In this document: positions 1-13,267 of the stretch, in pieces
How the letters are laid out: each line of letters opens with the position of its first letter
Numbering within the stretch: position 1 is the first letter of the stretch
Source: Arcuatula senhousia
Lineage: Eukaryota > Mollusca > Bivalvia > Mytilida > Mytilidae
Length of the DNA stretch: 64,000 nucleotides
NCBI GenBank assembly: GCA_963971305.1
Contig: OZ020314.1
Span: forward strand, 248,001-312,000
Direction: 5' to 3'
The notes under the pieces: model-generated
Told to the model about the DNA's origin: nothing
What the model saw: the letters and a program-made list of their open reading frames with translations, nothing else
Database searches by the model: none
Translations under genes and position numbers: made by a program

Positions 1-1170
1 GGGGGTATAAAAATGAACCTACAAATATAAATCAGATGTTGAATGTGCGCAAAAGATATCGTTCCGATCGTGTCGGTTTTATTGATAATAAAACCGAATG
101 ACGACCCGACCGAATTATTGTGCACACATTCGACATTTGATTTTAGTTCATTTTTTAGACTTAAAAAACTTTTTTTTAAATATTTATAGAATATAAAAAA
201 AATCATTCATGACACAACTGATTTAAAACACGACATTCTTAATAGACGAGAATTCATAAGGAATACCAATGGGGGTCGCACAAATATATCGGAAGTTGAA
301 GCCAAAAAAATCATGACAGACTATAAGAGGAACGAACAACAGCAAGCAAAAAAAAAAAAAACCGAAGCAACAAAATTATAATCAGAAATGCCGACTCGAG
401 TCAGCCGTGACGAGAGTTAATTCAGGTGCTCCAGAGAAATTATTTGGAAAAAATCGTTAGACGAAACAAACAAGATGACAAACAAGAAAAATTTAAAATT
501 ATAGATAAATGGATCCATTATTTATGCAGGTTATTTGAACTAAAATAGCCTATTTTCCTGAAGTTTCCAGTACATGAGACTAGGTTGGCATTGATTATAT
601 CTTAACTACACGAACGGCGTTCGAAGAGCGTCGAATCTTTAAATATAACATATTTCACTAGTATTTGTCGTTAACTTTACTTCTTTCAAGAACAAGAATG
701 GATGAAAAAGAACTGATATTAAAAATGTTTTTGATACTTTTTCAAAAAGTGTTTTTTATTGTTCAAAAATATGTAGCGTGTTTGCCGACGTTCTCTAGCT
801 AGATATCGTGTTCACTGAAGAATTTCACCTAAGCCAGGAACGACTGACCTAAAATGTATTATGGAATAAGAAAGATCAGGATCTCCCATCCATCTGTCTT
901 CTTGGAACGAAAGTATACTCGTCGCGAAAGTCCCATGCAGCCGCCTATCTCACAGAGCGGAAATGTTTTCCGAAATCATAGTCGCTTGCATTCTTGTGGC
1001 AAAACTAGTTTTTTTTTTTTCTCTGATTTATCGATAGGGAGAGATGTTTTCTCCGTGGAAGCCACTTTCTCGGGTTGCATTTATATGCGAGTGTTATTTT
1101 GTTCTTTTAATTCTCAAAATTTAAGTTTTTTTTGAGATTTTAGAATCATTGATTCAAAGGATCACAGAAA
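1..1170. other. No gene seen; AT-rich non-coding
   Basis: There is no frame with recognisable similarity and no repeat structure beyond poly-A/T runs. The longest frame (854-1135) has no domain-like features. Confidence 0.5.
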
Positions 1171-1182
1171 GATCGTGATTTT

Positions 1183-1400
1183 TGGCCGGATTTCAAGAAG
1201 TGAAAAATCCGGGTTATAAAATGGTGAATGTCGAGGCGGGCGGCGGGCGGGCGGGGAAATTTTTTCGTAACAGTTTTCTCAGCAACTACTAATTACAGCC
1301 ACTTGATATTTGGTATACAGCATCGGTATGGGGTCCCATAACGTGGGATACGATTTCAGGTCTGTTGCTCACCTACTTCATGTTTAACGAAATCCGGCCA
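1183..1400. repeat. Short inverted-repeat element with G-rich core
   Basis: An 11-bp inverted pair, tggccggattt (1183-1193) and aaatccggcca (1390-1400), bounds about 218 bp. The element holds a run of GGCGG/GGGCGG near 1235-1256 that stands out in AT-rich DNA and could fold as a G-quadruplex. It is probably a small non-autonomous element. Confidence 0.4.
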
Positions 1401-2175
1401 TTTTTGACTTTGACAGATTTTTAAAAGAAGTTTCAAGACTATCATTGCCAATAATATGGTAAGCGAAACCAAACTTAACCTGAGACCGAAAATAGAAAAA
1501 CGGAATACACATTTTGTTGTAAAAATAAACACAAATGATTTATAATTATAATATGTGCACCAAAAGTATATGAATTACAGCTTTTCAAATGTGGATCTAG
1601 GACCGGCGTGCCGCCCCCCCCCCCCCCCGTTTGACAAAAAAATAAATGTTTAGGAACTGTATGAAACAAGAGGTCACAGAAAGGTTTTTTTTTATAATTG
1701 CGCCCCCCCCCCCTGTCGAAATTTTCTGGATCCGACATGGCTTTTAAATACACTTTCAATGAAGATGGGCAAATTCTTCTTTTGAATATTAGTAACATCT
1801 CGACTTGAGCGTGGGATATTGAGTTGTAGCCATCTTGACAAAAAAAAGGAAAAAAATACAACGTTGTTTGCAGTGAGTTTAAGTTGATGTTTTTGGGTTA
1901 TACATCCATGTAGGAGTCTAAAGATATATTATATATATATATATATCATCAGGAAATGTACCTCTTTTAAAATCGGCTGCATGAACTCCATATAAAACAA
2001 AACCATTAAATGATGGAAGGGAGTGTCTTTAAGTCATGAATGTGAACAAATCTTAAAATATTTGAAATTGTCAAATAAAGGTTATTATAATACAATTTCC
2101 GAACTTGGAGGATCTTTATCTCAAATGTCCATAAGAAAAGACAAAACAAGGAAGACATACAGGTATAGATTAGGA
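1401..2175. other. No gene seen; homopolymer C runs and TA microsatellite
   Basis: This stretch contains two long C runs (about 1612-1628 and 1703-1713) and a (TA)n tract near 1927-1948. The minus-strand frame at 1475-1861 crosses both C runs and is unlikely to be coding. Confidence 0.5.
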
Positions 2176-2515
2176 ATGTGACCATGGACACGGATGCCCC
2201 CGCTAGGCCCAAAACAGGAAGTGGAGGTCTAACAGGTCTGAGAGTTGCTTGATTAAGGCCTACAGTTTTTCATACTAAACCACCCTATCAAGTTTCAAAT
2301 TAATCCTATGTACGGTTTATGAGAAAGGCTTGACAGAAACTTTCAAGTCGATTTTCATAGGTTTCATATCAGCCGAATCCCAAACAGAAAGTAGAGGTCC
2401 GACAGGTCTAAAAGGGGCTAAGGACGTAGATTCGTCATACTGAACCATCCTACACCAAGTTTCAAAAAATTTTCATGTACATGAGAAAAGCTTGAGGGGA
2501 ATGTGTATGGACGTA
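2176..2515 (+). repeat. Dispersed repeat P (aacaggaagt...acaggtct type)
   Basis: The motifs atggacacggatgcccccgc, acaggaagtggaggtc, aacaggtctgagagttgc, ctatcaagtttcaaat and gagaaaggcttgacagaaa recur, in the same order, near 23650-23815, 53285-53715 and 60640-60900. It is an interspersed family of unknown class, with two tandem half-copies in this instance. Confidence 0.6.
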
Positions 2516-2608
2516 CGTACAGAAGGACACGTTGAATTGGCCATTTACAGCTGCGAACAAGAGTACAGCAAATTGGAACTGTCTACTTTTCCGGAGCACA
2601 TTACCGAG

Positions 2609-4357
2609 CACTCTAAAAAATAAATTACTTAGTAATACTTATTTCAAGTAATTTAATTACTCATTTTAAGTAAATCACTAAGTAAAAAAAATTGTATATC
2701 TGGGAGTAATTCGTAGTAATTCAAAATTACTGAGAAATTAATTACTCAGTAATTTTATTGTATCTACTAAGTATTTCGGAATTACTTATTTTAAGAACTC
2801 AAATATTCTTGAAACAAGTAAATGTTTTACGTGTTTTAAGGCATATATTTTCTAGTTTCAAGTAATTGTTTTACTTATTTTGATAGATTGATTTACTTAC
2901 TTCAAGTAGTTGTTTTACTTGTTTTAAGATATTCAATTACTTATTTCTAGAAATTCAATTACTTGTTTCTAGAAATTCATTTACTTATTTCAAGTAATTA
3001 TTTTACTCAGTTTAAGTAATTATTTTATTTGTTTCTACATATTTAACGACTCCTTTGTATCTCATATGGGCCATCTAGGCGTCAGTCTGTCACTAGCATC
3101 ATTATGAATTGTTCCATTCACCATTCCTCCTTCCCGTGTCCTTTTTGTTGTCTGAAAAGAAAAGAGTACTCCACAAAGTATCGTTTTCAGTGAAACAAAA
3201 TTATCGAGAACCAGTCGGTATGGATGCATGACAGTTTTAACTTTCAAACTATACATCTAAACTAAACACTTCAATGCATCTTTCGTGTGCTATATTCTTT
3301 TAAACATTTTAGTTCGGAAGAAAATATAACACTGTGTATAATATTTGTCACACATGCATAAAAGTTGTGAAGCATCAAAACAATTGTTTACATTTTCTAA
3401 ATAATTTAACTGGTAATCTTTAACATAATGATTTAGAATGTAATGGAAACATTAAAAAGGAATTAAAAATAATAAAATACATTAAAAATACACTTATCTG
3501 ACAAATGTACTCGGTATAATCACTGGAATTCCGAAAATATATTAAAAAAACATCTTCTGTGAATTCGTCTTCCAACTTGGTCCCCAACTTGATGCAATTC
3601 AAAGCGCCAAAACAAGAATAAAATTACAGATCATCTCATTGGTTGTCTCTTTTTAATTAACCAATCAAATTCCTTCTCTCATTCATATTCCATTTACTTA
3701 GTAAGTAATTCAGTTTTACTTAGTACTTTATCTTAGCCTTGTATTTTTTGCCAAAAGATGTTTCATTTCAATCAGCAATAGTGACATTTTTTTTTTCACA
3801 CAATATTATTTCATAATGTGTTTAACATGCACAGACATATTTAAAAACTTATATAGAATTAAGTATCTATTAGTTAATGCCAATTGTTGTGAAGAGGTAA
3901 TAAGGACACTGTATATCATTTTTATCTACATTTGCTTTATAAAGGTTAATAATGTTACAGCCTCTATATACCTGCAAGATCAAATGATACTGCTCCATTT
4001 ATTTGGGAGTTTACTTTAAATTCTGCCATTTATAAAAAGATTGAAATAATTGTAAATGAATTACTCAAAATAAGTAATTTGAAGTTTATTAGTAATTCAA
4101 TGTCTTGAAATTAGTAATTCTTACTAGGTGAATGATTTCATGTTTTGCAATAAGTAATACTAATACTCAAAATAAGTAATTACATTTAACACAAATTTGA
4201 ATTACTTATTTTAAGAATTGTTTTACTTTACTTAAGTAAAACCCGATTACTTATAAAATTACTTAATATTATTTTTTAATTACTTAGTATTTGTAAGTAA
4301 TTCCAAATACTCAAAACTAGTAATTCCAAGATACTGAGTAATTTATTTTTTAGAGTG
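2609..4357. mobile_element. 1.75-kb inverted-repeat element rich in AGTAATT
   Basis: The left end cactctaaaaaataaatta and the right end (reverse complement) agree over about 26 bp with one or two differences. Next to each end is dense AGTAATT / AATTACTT repetition (2625-3020 and 4045-4340), so the element could fold back extensively. The middle (3050-4040) is unrelated AT-rich sequence with no convincing ORF. No clear target-site duplication was found. Confidence 0.65.
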
Positions 4358-4359
4358 AG

Positions 4360-4815
4360 TTCTCTCTCGTTAGGCCTTGAATTTGACGTGTTGTTGATTG
4401 TTGTTCAGTTGATTTTGTGTTTCTTCATGCTGTTCACGTTTACAGGTTTTGTCGTCGTTGCCCTTTCGGACTCGACATTTGAATGCCCCATTGGTGCCTC
4501 TTGGTTCTCTAAGAAATAACTGAGAAATTTAAAACTAATCTAGTTTAATTATCTCAGGAAATAGTTTAATTTTTTCGTGAACTCTGGTTGACTGAAATAA
4601 AATTCTTGTGATCTGTTATTGACCCTATCACAAGTCGACGAGCATAGTTTGTGCCCATTGGAAATAAATACATGTACTTTCGAATATTATTTACAAAGTT
4701 CTTGGTTGCTATTCAGTTTTTTGTGTTGTCTGTTACTTCCTGTTCTCGTTCGTGTCTTTTCATTTGAATTTTGACATTCGAATGCACCATATTGTTACCT
4801 ATTCGCTTCTTTAAA
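4360..4815 (+). mobile_element. Two tail-only copies of the RT element
   Basis: Copy one (about 4360-4510) has ttgttcagttgattttgtg, gtttacaggttttgtcgtc, tgccctttcggactc and ccccattggtgcctc. Copy two (about 4690-4815) is more diverged (ttgctattcagttttttgt, tcgaatgcaccatattg, ttcgcttcttta). Both end at the same 3' terminus as the longer copies, the pattern expected of 5'-truncated retrotransposition. Confidence 0.55.
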
Positions 4816-6060
4816 GCTAATCAAACGAAAATAAGGGATCATTCATTATTAATAGATCTAGAGGACGTTGTTTAAAAAAAACTTTCCCCTAGATTTATAA
4901 AATTGTATAATATTTGTGTGGTTTTATCTTATTTTTGAATTCAAATTAAATCCAGCAGCTTGTGCCGAATTCATGAATGTTTTTAAAGGAAAATATTTAA
5001 TAAAAGACAATATGACGATTGCAGAAAAAAATATGAGCTACAATGAGCCATGCAGTCGATGCCTTTAGCTAAAGTGTCTTATTGCACAATATATGACAAA
5101 ATATTTCTGGAGGGGGGAGTATGATTTGTGTCAATCTCAAGAAATTTGAGACGGTTATTTAGAATCAAAAACATAATAATTCTTTATCTCATGCAAAAAA
5201 TTCAAGTCGACAAGGATTGAAGACTGCTGACATGTTCAACATTTCTCTATTCCAGCTCATTTGACATCTGAGTTACGTGTTAAGGGGAAGTAGCTATATG
5301 ACTTTGATTTTTGCGATTTCAAAAAGTGTGAATCAAGAGAACAAACTGTGCATTATGGAACTTTCAATCATTTTGCAATCAATGTTTTATATATTCTTTT
5401 AATAGTACACTTTCCCCCTTTCATATCTTATTAGTTTTTATCGTATGTAATCACACGGCAGAACCATTAAGACGAGAAATAATGTTGACGGACGGGACAT
5501 AGACGTAAAATCCTTGACACGGATTAAAACACAGGTAAAATACACAATTTGGGATGGATATAGTCAGAAAAGGTAAGACATTTTATTTGTTTACAAATGA
5601 TAATAGAAAAACTGATGCGTACAATATAAAGAAAAATGAACTAGCTAAATATTTATGTTTGAAATATTGAAATCGGCCATGTAGTTTTCGAGAACATTAA
5701 CAAACCAATAGCCTACCCTCGTACTAAAGCACACTTTCAATACGAGCAACGTGTAGCAAAAACCACTTTTTTGTGTTTTTAAAAAGTTTTGTGCTCTTTT
5801 AATGATTTTTTAAATTGTATAGGCTGTTCATCAATTTATTCACGAAGCCATGGACTGCAAAGCATGTCGCTGTCCAAGAAAAAGGGGAACATGCAAATAA
5901 TCTACGTTACGGACGAATACATGCATGATTTATAATGTATCAGACAAATGGTGCGTGTATATACTTTGTCAGCGACTGTCGTATGAACGTCGTGTCTTAA
6001 CTGCAAACGACAGTCGGAGTTAAATTTATTAATATTAAAAAAAATGTATCAATATCAGTT
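4816..6060. other. No gene seen
   Basis: AT-rich non-coding sequence without long frames or repeats that I could recognise. Confidence 0.5.
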
Positions 6061-6660
6061 CTGGTGCCGCCAGGTGGATGCAACAACCTTCTCCTTTCTT
6101 GTAATTGTAAGATGGCTTTTGGTGTGTTCGTTCGTATGAAGCTTCATGTGCGTAATGGTTTTAGTTATGTCAAAAGCTGCAGAACCATATACATGTATCT
6201 TAAAGGTCAGAGATATGTACATATGTAATGGTTGTCAGCATGACTTAATACATTGCCACATAAATTACTCAAGTTAAAGTTTTTTAGATGGTTCAAATGT
6301 CTTCATCTGCAAGTGAATTGGCTAATCATGATTTAAGATTGGATAGAAAATAAATAATTTTGCGTTTTATGTTTATTTGTATAAGTCGTCAATCGTTCAT
6401 GTATCCAAAGTGTTTGACTTGATGGTACACCAAATGCCTTTCCACATTGAGCAAACATGTTTCAAGATTCATTTGTATGGGTTAACATATGCCTTCTCAT
6501 GTCCGATTTAAAGTGAAACATTTTTAGACAAGCAGTGCATTTTATCGATGGTGGTTGGTGTCAAATATTGTGTTTTTTCAATGCGCTACTGCTCCCCAAT
6601 GATTTCTTGCACTGCTCACAACGGAACGTTGACATTTTCCTACAACATTGTAAAGAATGT
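6061..6660 (-). pseudogene. Degenerate C2H2 zinc-finger fragment
   Basis: Minus-strand frames show finger-like pieces. FRCEQCKKSLGSSSALKKH (about 6570-6630) is C-x2-C-x12-H, with a stop between the two His positions. CTACLKMFHFKSDMRRHMLT, followed by H and a TNES linker (about 6485-6545), is a complete C-x2-C-x12-H-x3-4-H finger, after which a TGA occurs. AQCGKAFGVPSSQ (about 6425-6460) and AFDITKTITHMKLHTNE (about 6130-6185) are further eroded fingers. In-frame stops and lost cysteines argue for a decayed C2H2 pseudogene or an exon remnant. No start or acceptor was identified. Confidence 0.6.
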
Positions 6661-8735
6661 TGAATAAGTACTGTACGAAAAAGTACGATGTACATTTTGC
6701 ACCACGTACTGAGATTATTTGCATAACAACCTTTCGCTAAAGAATTTTTTAACTGTCTTGTGTTTATACACAATGACCCATAATATTCATTTGTAATTTA
6801 AGATAAAAGCCAAAAGGTAAAATAATTTTCAAACATTAAAGTTCGGTAGTTTTGTTTTTAGGCCAAAGTTGAGTTTTTCTTTGTTTTGCGTTCACGTGCT
6901 GGTAGGTTTGTGTCAATATTATGACAAAAACAAACACAAATATTTTTTGTATTGTGAAAAATCGGACAATTTGATTACATTTCTTTCAAAAATTTGTAAA
7001 TTTTATGGAATGAGTGTTGACTGCATTTTGTCAGTTCCTTTACAAAACCCAAGTGTCTCTGCGATGTGAAAATAAACAAGTTACAGAATGAATTATATCA
7101 GCCTGTTGTTCAGGACTATGGTGCCTAAATAACATAAGAATATGTCTGAATAAGCATATACAAATGATTTGTCTTTTTGTCTCTCTGTGTGTTTCTTTGC
7201 CTTGCTGGCTGGTAGGTTTTCACAAAAAGAGTTGACGCAAAACAGACAAAACATATATATTTTGCAACTTGTACCGATAAATAATATGAATGAGGGAGGT
7301 TTTGGTGCATTAAAACCAAGTTCAACCATATTTTCAAAGGCCTGTTCTAAATCAAGACCATTGCGATCTCTTATTTCTCCGGTGTGTCTGTGTTGTTTTG
7401 TTTTTTCAGTTCCACGTTTCAGATTGATTCTTCAAGTTCGGTCGTTTTGTTATAATTATATTTGAATTATTGGTTTGGGATTAAGTTGTTGTTTTAAACT
7501 TTGTAATATGCATTACAGAATTTATTCCCCGTCTGAACGCTGACATTTTGATGTTGTGGTAAATAGAGCATTAGGTAAAAAAAAATTTCCAATGATTATT
7601 GATGTTTTGTGTTTACTATGAATTTTTAATATTAACGATGACATAATGTATTACTTTTTGCAGTCAACATAACAAGAGTGACCTGTCTTGCATTTGTATC
7701 ATCACAACACTGTCAAATTATGTACCTGTGAATGTTTTGGCATGAAAGTTGTTTTCAGGTCTAAGTTACTTCAATATAAATCAGTATGGTATCATTGTGA
7801 AAGAGGCAGCCTGCATCTGAATGTCAAAAGTCCGAAAGGGCAAAGACAAACCAGTAAACACCAACGAGAAGAGGTTACTCCTTAAAATGTGATATAAAGC
7901 AAGACCAAATTAACTGTTTCTTATACCTATTTTGTATCGTATTTTGAAACCACTTGGTTGATAACAGCTGCGGGTGGACCAGAGGTCCTTGAGGGTAATT
8001 ACAAGGCTGTTCGTCAGACTTGTGTGACACGAATTTACCAATAAATTCTTACATTTTTGTCATTGAAATTTTCAATTATTAAATTCAAAATTGTTGAAAA
8101 AAACAGGTTTCCTTCCTTGAACTGCATATGATCGATATCAAACGTGCTGGATTTGGTTTCCTTGTTCAAACATTTTTGAGAATTACTCAAAGTATGTGCT
8201 TTGCTCTGCATCAAAACCGTTCTATTACTCTCCTTGGGTAATGTCTTATCACCAAATCTGTATTGTGGTATATATACATTGTATGGTTTAAAATGCTACG
8301 GAACTAACATTTATATTGTAGTATGAAACTCAGACTTCTGCTTATATCTTATCATTATGTTTAATGCTGTATTTATGTGCACCTTATATTTGTTGCCTTG
8401 ACTTGAATTAAGAGACGCACTAATGCAAATAATCGTAGTGTTTGTACAAAGTTATGCTGTTTTGAAGAAATCCTAACCCAATGCAATATACACCTTCTAC
8501 TAAAATTGACTTGTAGTGTGTTGGTGAACTTTTATCTATCAACATTGTGATTTTAATTCTTGTACGTCAACTCGACGGTGCTCCAAGGAATAGGGGTGGA
8601 ATTTACCTGAGATTACTGATGAGGCCTAAAAAAGAAATTATTAAAAAGACAAAGCAGCTTAAAATGTTAATAGGTCACCATATAAATAATAAGAGTTGAA
8701 AAAGGTTTTCTCTGTTCTTTTTCAAAGCTTTAATA
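6661..8735. other. No gene seen; small frames only
   Basis: Short overlapping frames at 6869-7465 on both strands have no recognisable domain. The only repeat recognised is the short tail at 7818-7880. Confidence 0.45.
7818..7880 (-). mobile_element. Short tail-only copy of the RT element
   Basis: The plus strand shows gtccgaaagggcaaagac then aaaccagtaaacaccaacg, the reverse complement of the family's CCCTTTCGGAC / GTTTACTGGTTT tail block. Only about 60 bases are recognisable. Confidence 0.5.
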
Positions 8736-9153
8736 GCGAGCATAGCTCGCAAGCGGGCACGAAGTGCCCGCTCGAGCGGAGAGCTCTACGGTATTTGTTT
8801 CCGCGAGAAATTTGCTAATGCTGATTTAGATTTTTTATGGTCCGGAAAGGGTTATTATTTTTACAGGTCCGGAGTGAATGTTAAAATAATTTATAAGAAA
8901 AGAAATGCTTGAAAAATAATAAATTGCGTTTTTTACAAGAAAATAATATTCTTAAAATAATAAATACACATAAGCTGCTCGTTTCGTCTTGGTTAAATGC
9001 ACGTACGAAACTAACGTGTCTCGAAGCTTAATCGCCCCATACCATCTCGCCCTAAAATAAGCAAATGGAAATATTGGAATTTAAATGATAGCAATATCCC
9101 TGAATGTCGACATTTAGAACAAAAAAAACGTAGTCCCTTTTAGCTATGCTCGC
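8736..9153. mobile_element. Small TIR element with hairpin head
   Basis: A 12-bp perfect inverted pair, gcgagcatagct (8736-8747) and agctatgctcgc (9142-9153), bounds about 418 bp. Just inside the left end are two hairpins: gcgag/ctcgc, and gcgggca/tgcccgc followed by tcgagcgg. A similar ctcgagcggg block occurs near 43830. No coding capacity. Confidence 0.5.
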
Positions 9154-10460
9154 ATTTAGGCAATGCCTACTCCATATTATTAGCTTAGTTATGTGAAAAA
9201 GTGATTAGAATTTGTTTTAATTGTAAAAGAAATATTTGTGATGTAATGGAGACCTTAAACAAAAGACAACTTGGAGTAACCATGCATTTTTTTTTGCCTC
9301 ATTTTGATCGTAAAAATCCAATGATTCCGATCTTTTTTTTATTTTAAAATCTCACCAGCCAACATGCTTAATTAAAGTTAAACATTTTCTTCTTCTTCGG
9401 GACCAACAATTTAATGTGAATATACTCGTACATGTGCCGGTGTTATATTGCCATTTTCCTCCATGCCAGATTCTCCCGGTAAAACTGGATCAGTCCTACC
9501 CCCCACCCTAAACTGGATCATTGCCATAACTACTGCAATACGTTCACATATATTGTAGACTTTCTCATGCCAATGCCCCTCTTGAATTTAACTTTCGAGT
9601 TCAAAATCTTTAAAATAATTGGTTGTTGAGTAATGTATAATTGTGAACGCAAAATTTCCGAGGGGGGCGGGCGGGTGATGGGTCGCATGTCAGGTTTTGG
9701 TAAACTTGCTCCAACCCTCGGCTAAAAGTATGAAAGTTTCTTTACACGATTGACAGTTCATTGGTTTTTTTAATGAAAGAATTTTAACCACAAAAAAAAA
9801 TAGATGGATGTCATAATAAAGTTGTCCATATTTGAAATTTTGACGTCATAAGTTTTACACGTATTTAAATTATTGTTATTTTGAAACCACATATGTTCAA
9901 ATATTTCCCAACTTATAGAAACTTATTATAGTATAAAAATCCATTTAGAAGCAGCTTCAATAATTATTTTTTTAAATTGGAGAATTTACATGTAGAAACA
10001 GGAAAAATAAAAGAAATTGAACATTTTTGGTACATGAATGGTAAATACCGGGGTAGTATATTTTCTTATATGAAGTGAAACATTTCGTTTTTCGAAAGAA
10101 GCTCTATTTCTGAATGTGTGCATCACATTTAGATAAGTAACATTACTAGAAAAGAGACCAATAGAATAGAATATTTTTTGGCAGTGGCTGGGTTCTGTTT
10201 CTTGGCAAATGTTACATACAGTGCACATTATTCAATATTAATTGCTTTTACCGGGTATTGGCTTCATAAGCTTTGGTGAACAACCATTCTAGAGGATGTA
10301 AACCTTGATAAAATACCATGGCCTTCCAGGTTGGGGTGTTAGGTATGAGGTTAAATGTAAAAAGTTTTAGTTACAGAAACCACGACAGATTGTGGCTTTA
10401 TGTCCCACCAGGAACGAAGAGGATAGGTAGGTAGGTAATTGCTTATATTTGCTGATTTTT
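9154..10460. other. No gene seen
   Basis: AT-rich sequence. There is a short G-rich stretch (aggggggcgggcgggtg) near 9661-9677. The frame at 9986-10228 has no recognisable features. Confidence 0.45.
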
Positions 10461-10463
10461 AAC

Positions 10464-10860
10464 TAGTCCCGTGCGGGGCCAAGGTAGCTAAAAGGCCAAC
10501 ATCAGAGCATCTAACTTGTCGTAAGAGGCGACTAAGGAAAGGTAAAGGGATGTAAAATCGGGGTAGTGCTAAGCCCAAAAAGCGACCAAGTATGTACCCT
10601 AGGTGACCGATTAAAGTGGGCAGGGTTTGTCTGGTCTATTATATGGAAAGCCCGATCGCAACCGCTGACCATAGTTGGCCAACGTGTATGGTGGTGTCAC
10701 AAAAATTGCCGAATTTGGAGGATCAATCTGAAATGTCCATGAAAAAAGACAAAACAAGAAAGAAATACCGGAGACATTAAAGATCCCAACGTTCCTGACT
10801 TGGTACAAGATTCTTTTGTGAAGCGTCAAGAGGTGCAGCATATCGGCTACGTTTCCCGCT
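10464..10860 (+). mobile_element. SINE-like repeat (GTCCCGT-head family), partial, joined to repeat R
   Basis: It begins tagtcccgtgcggggcc and follows the order aacttgtcgtaagaggcg, gcgaccaagtatgtaccc and gaccatagttggcc seen in the fuller copies at 18521, 57780 and 60897. From about 10705 it changes to repeat R (ttggaggatcaatctg, tgtccatgaaaaaagac), also seen near 2107, 56240 and 57590. Confidence 0.6.
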
Positions 10861-11426
10861 CCCGGTATCTTAGTGACGTTACGTACGATGTTGCTACAAA
10901 CTTAATTTTGTACGTCTATGTTTTTAAAGACCAGCCGATAATGTATTAAAAATGTAAGTGTATAGATCAGATTTTTACTTAAAAATGTTTAAAATGTATA
11001 GTGAATATTTGATGTGCCGTTTAAGGCGTAATCTTTTCTGTTATATAAATCAAAAGGGTTCTGAACATGAGAAATTTGTCAAAAATTGCGATATCAAACG
11101 TTACAAAAATCACGGGTATCAATTGAACAACCAAATATTTATCAAATTTAGGTCAAGCTTGGATACCGTGACCTAAAAGATTAACTGAAAGTAATGCTTG
11201 GAGATTTAACAATCAACAAATAAAATTTTGAATAATGAAATTAAACCTTTAACTGACACTAATTAATCCAAGCTTAGCATTACGTACTTGCTTGAAATAA
11301 TACTTAACCTTAAACCTTACTTAGCTTTACATGTAGAATTATCTTGCGTAAATTAAACTTAACCTTTAAACTTACTTAACTTTACATGTAGTATTATCTT
11401 GCTTAAATTAAACTTAAATTTCAACC

Positions 11427-12330
11427 TAAAGGCCCCCTCACACTTAACCGAATTGCATAAAATAAGGGTTGCGATGACCGGCGAATAGTAGTTTTTTTGA
11501 AATAGTTTGTAATCGTAATTGATAGTTAACCATAGTTACCCTTCGTTTTCGGTTTCGTAAGCCTTCGGAAGCCTTTGGAACTAACAGTTGCGATTCTTCA
11601 AATTCGTCGGTTAATTTTGAACATGTTCAAAATTTCCCGACGAATTTAAAATTCGTCTATCATCTGTTTGAAATCGCACCTCTTATTTAATGTACGGTAA
11701 TTGTTCGTTATTCATTCTTTTATCATTCGTCATGCATCGATCGTCCTTCATCGCGCCAGTCTGATCCCGACGAATCAGTACGATGATAAAATATGAATAG
11801 CGTATAAAAACGAAGACTTGCGTTGGAAAACGTAAGTTCGTTTAGAGTCCTATTGCAGAGGGTAATGAAGATAAGCGTTGATTAAATTTGAATAACGAGA
11901 CAGAGACGAACGCAAGACTATGATATACTATAACTTCCTATGGATAGCTAATAGATTCATACATGAGCGAATTGCCAGGCCAATGTTGGTTAGATCAAGA
12001 AATAAATTCTGAATCACAAGTAAAATTTAAGATCTCTACGCCTTATAGTTTTAAGTTTAAGTGTTCACAAGACATTGTGGACGGACAGACAGAGATGGAC
12101 GGACGAACAGAGTTAAAAGAAAAGGGCTTGCACACTTTCGATCCGGGGCCCTAATAACTATTATTGAAGGTCATCATTGGGTTCTTGATTATGTGATACT
12201 AGACCATTTTAAGGGTGATTATTTAATTACAAGGATCATTTTTGAGTGATTATTTGATAACCATACCCCCTTCTTTTTGATTATTTGCCCTTCGTCTCAC
12301 TTTTTTCGGTTAAGTGTGGGGCGGCTTTTA
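11427..12330. mobile_element. 0.9-kb TIR DNA element, no transposase
   Basis: The left end taaaggccccctcacactta and the right end (reverse complement taaaagccgccccacactta), both continuing with accgaa, form TIRs of about 26 bp with a few differences. The interior has no long ORF. The ends include TA, compatible with a TA target duplication, but this cannot be proven from one copy. Confidence 0.65.
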
Positions 12331-13267
12331 CTTAAATGAAAATATAAAGTAAGCACAAAATTGCATATAAAACAAATGCATACATTCAAAAACATGAACA
12401 AAGCTTAAAATATAAAATACAAACATTTTTTTTTTATAATTGATTTAAATACACACAATAAATATTTATCCTTCAAAACACATGACTAGAATATATATGT
12501 TTGAAACATGAAATATTATTTCTCTTATTTTTATCCGATTTATCAACCTCTCAAATAGATATTTCTAAGTTAGCTAAGCAGAATAAGATGTAAAACTATA
12601 TTACACTAGATTAAAATAAAACACATAAAAACATTTAAAAATAAAAATGAATGAGTATTTTACACACAAATAGAATAAGATATTTGTCTTATAATGTTTT
12701 GGATTATAATGAATTCTGGATGAATATATATCGAAATATAAATGTAACTGTATATTAAGTATTTCTGAGTATTGTTATAAAAAATAGGTGGACAGTAACA
12801 ATATTTGTGGATGAAACATGATTTTTGTGGGTACCTTATCAGTAATAATGCATGATGCTTGTTTTTTTTTTGTTATTTGTTATTTAAAACATTCTTGTAG
12901 ATAAATGTAAAAAAGTTTTCATCATTTGTACTATTTCAAGAAAATTTGTAACAGAACAATAATCAGCAATCACTATTTAAAATCAATTTTTCCTCTTTTC
13001 ATTGAAATATTTTTTTTTATAAAAACAAAAAAAAAAAAACATATAAAGCATATAAAAATCAGTAGCAACTAAAAAAGTTTTACTTGTTCAAATGATTTAC
13101 AATACAATTTATATATAAAACATTCTAAAATCAGATTGTTCTTCCATTATAATTTTTATATTTCTTATAATTAGAATTGCTAAGGATTTAATGGATATTT
13201 CAAATAAACTTTAGATTTCTTTTCCGATTTGAAATTGAAGTAAATGTTGGAAATTAGTAGAAAAACT
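12331..13267. other. No gene seen; very AT-rich
   Basis: Poly-A/T rich sequence with no recognisable ORF or repeat boundary. Confidence 0.5.
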
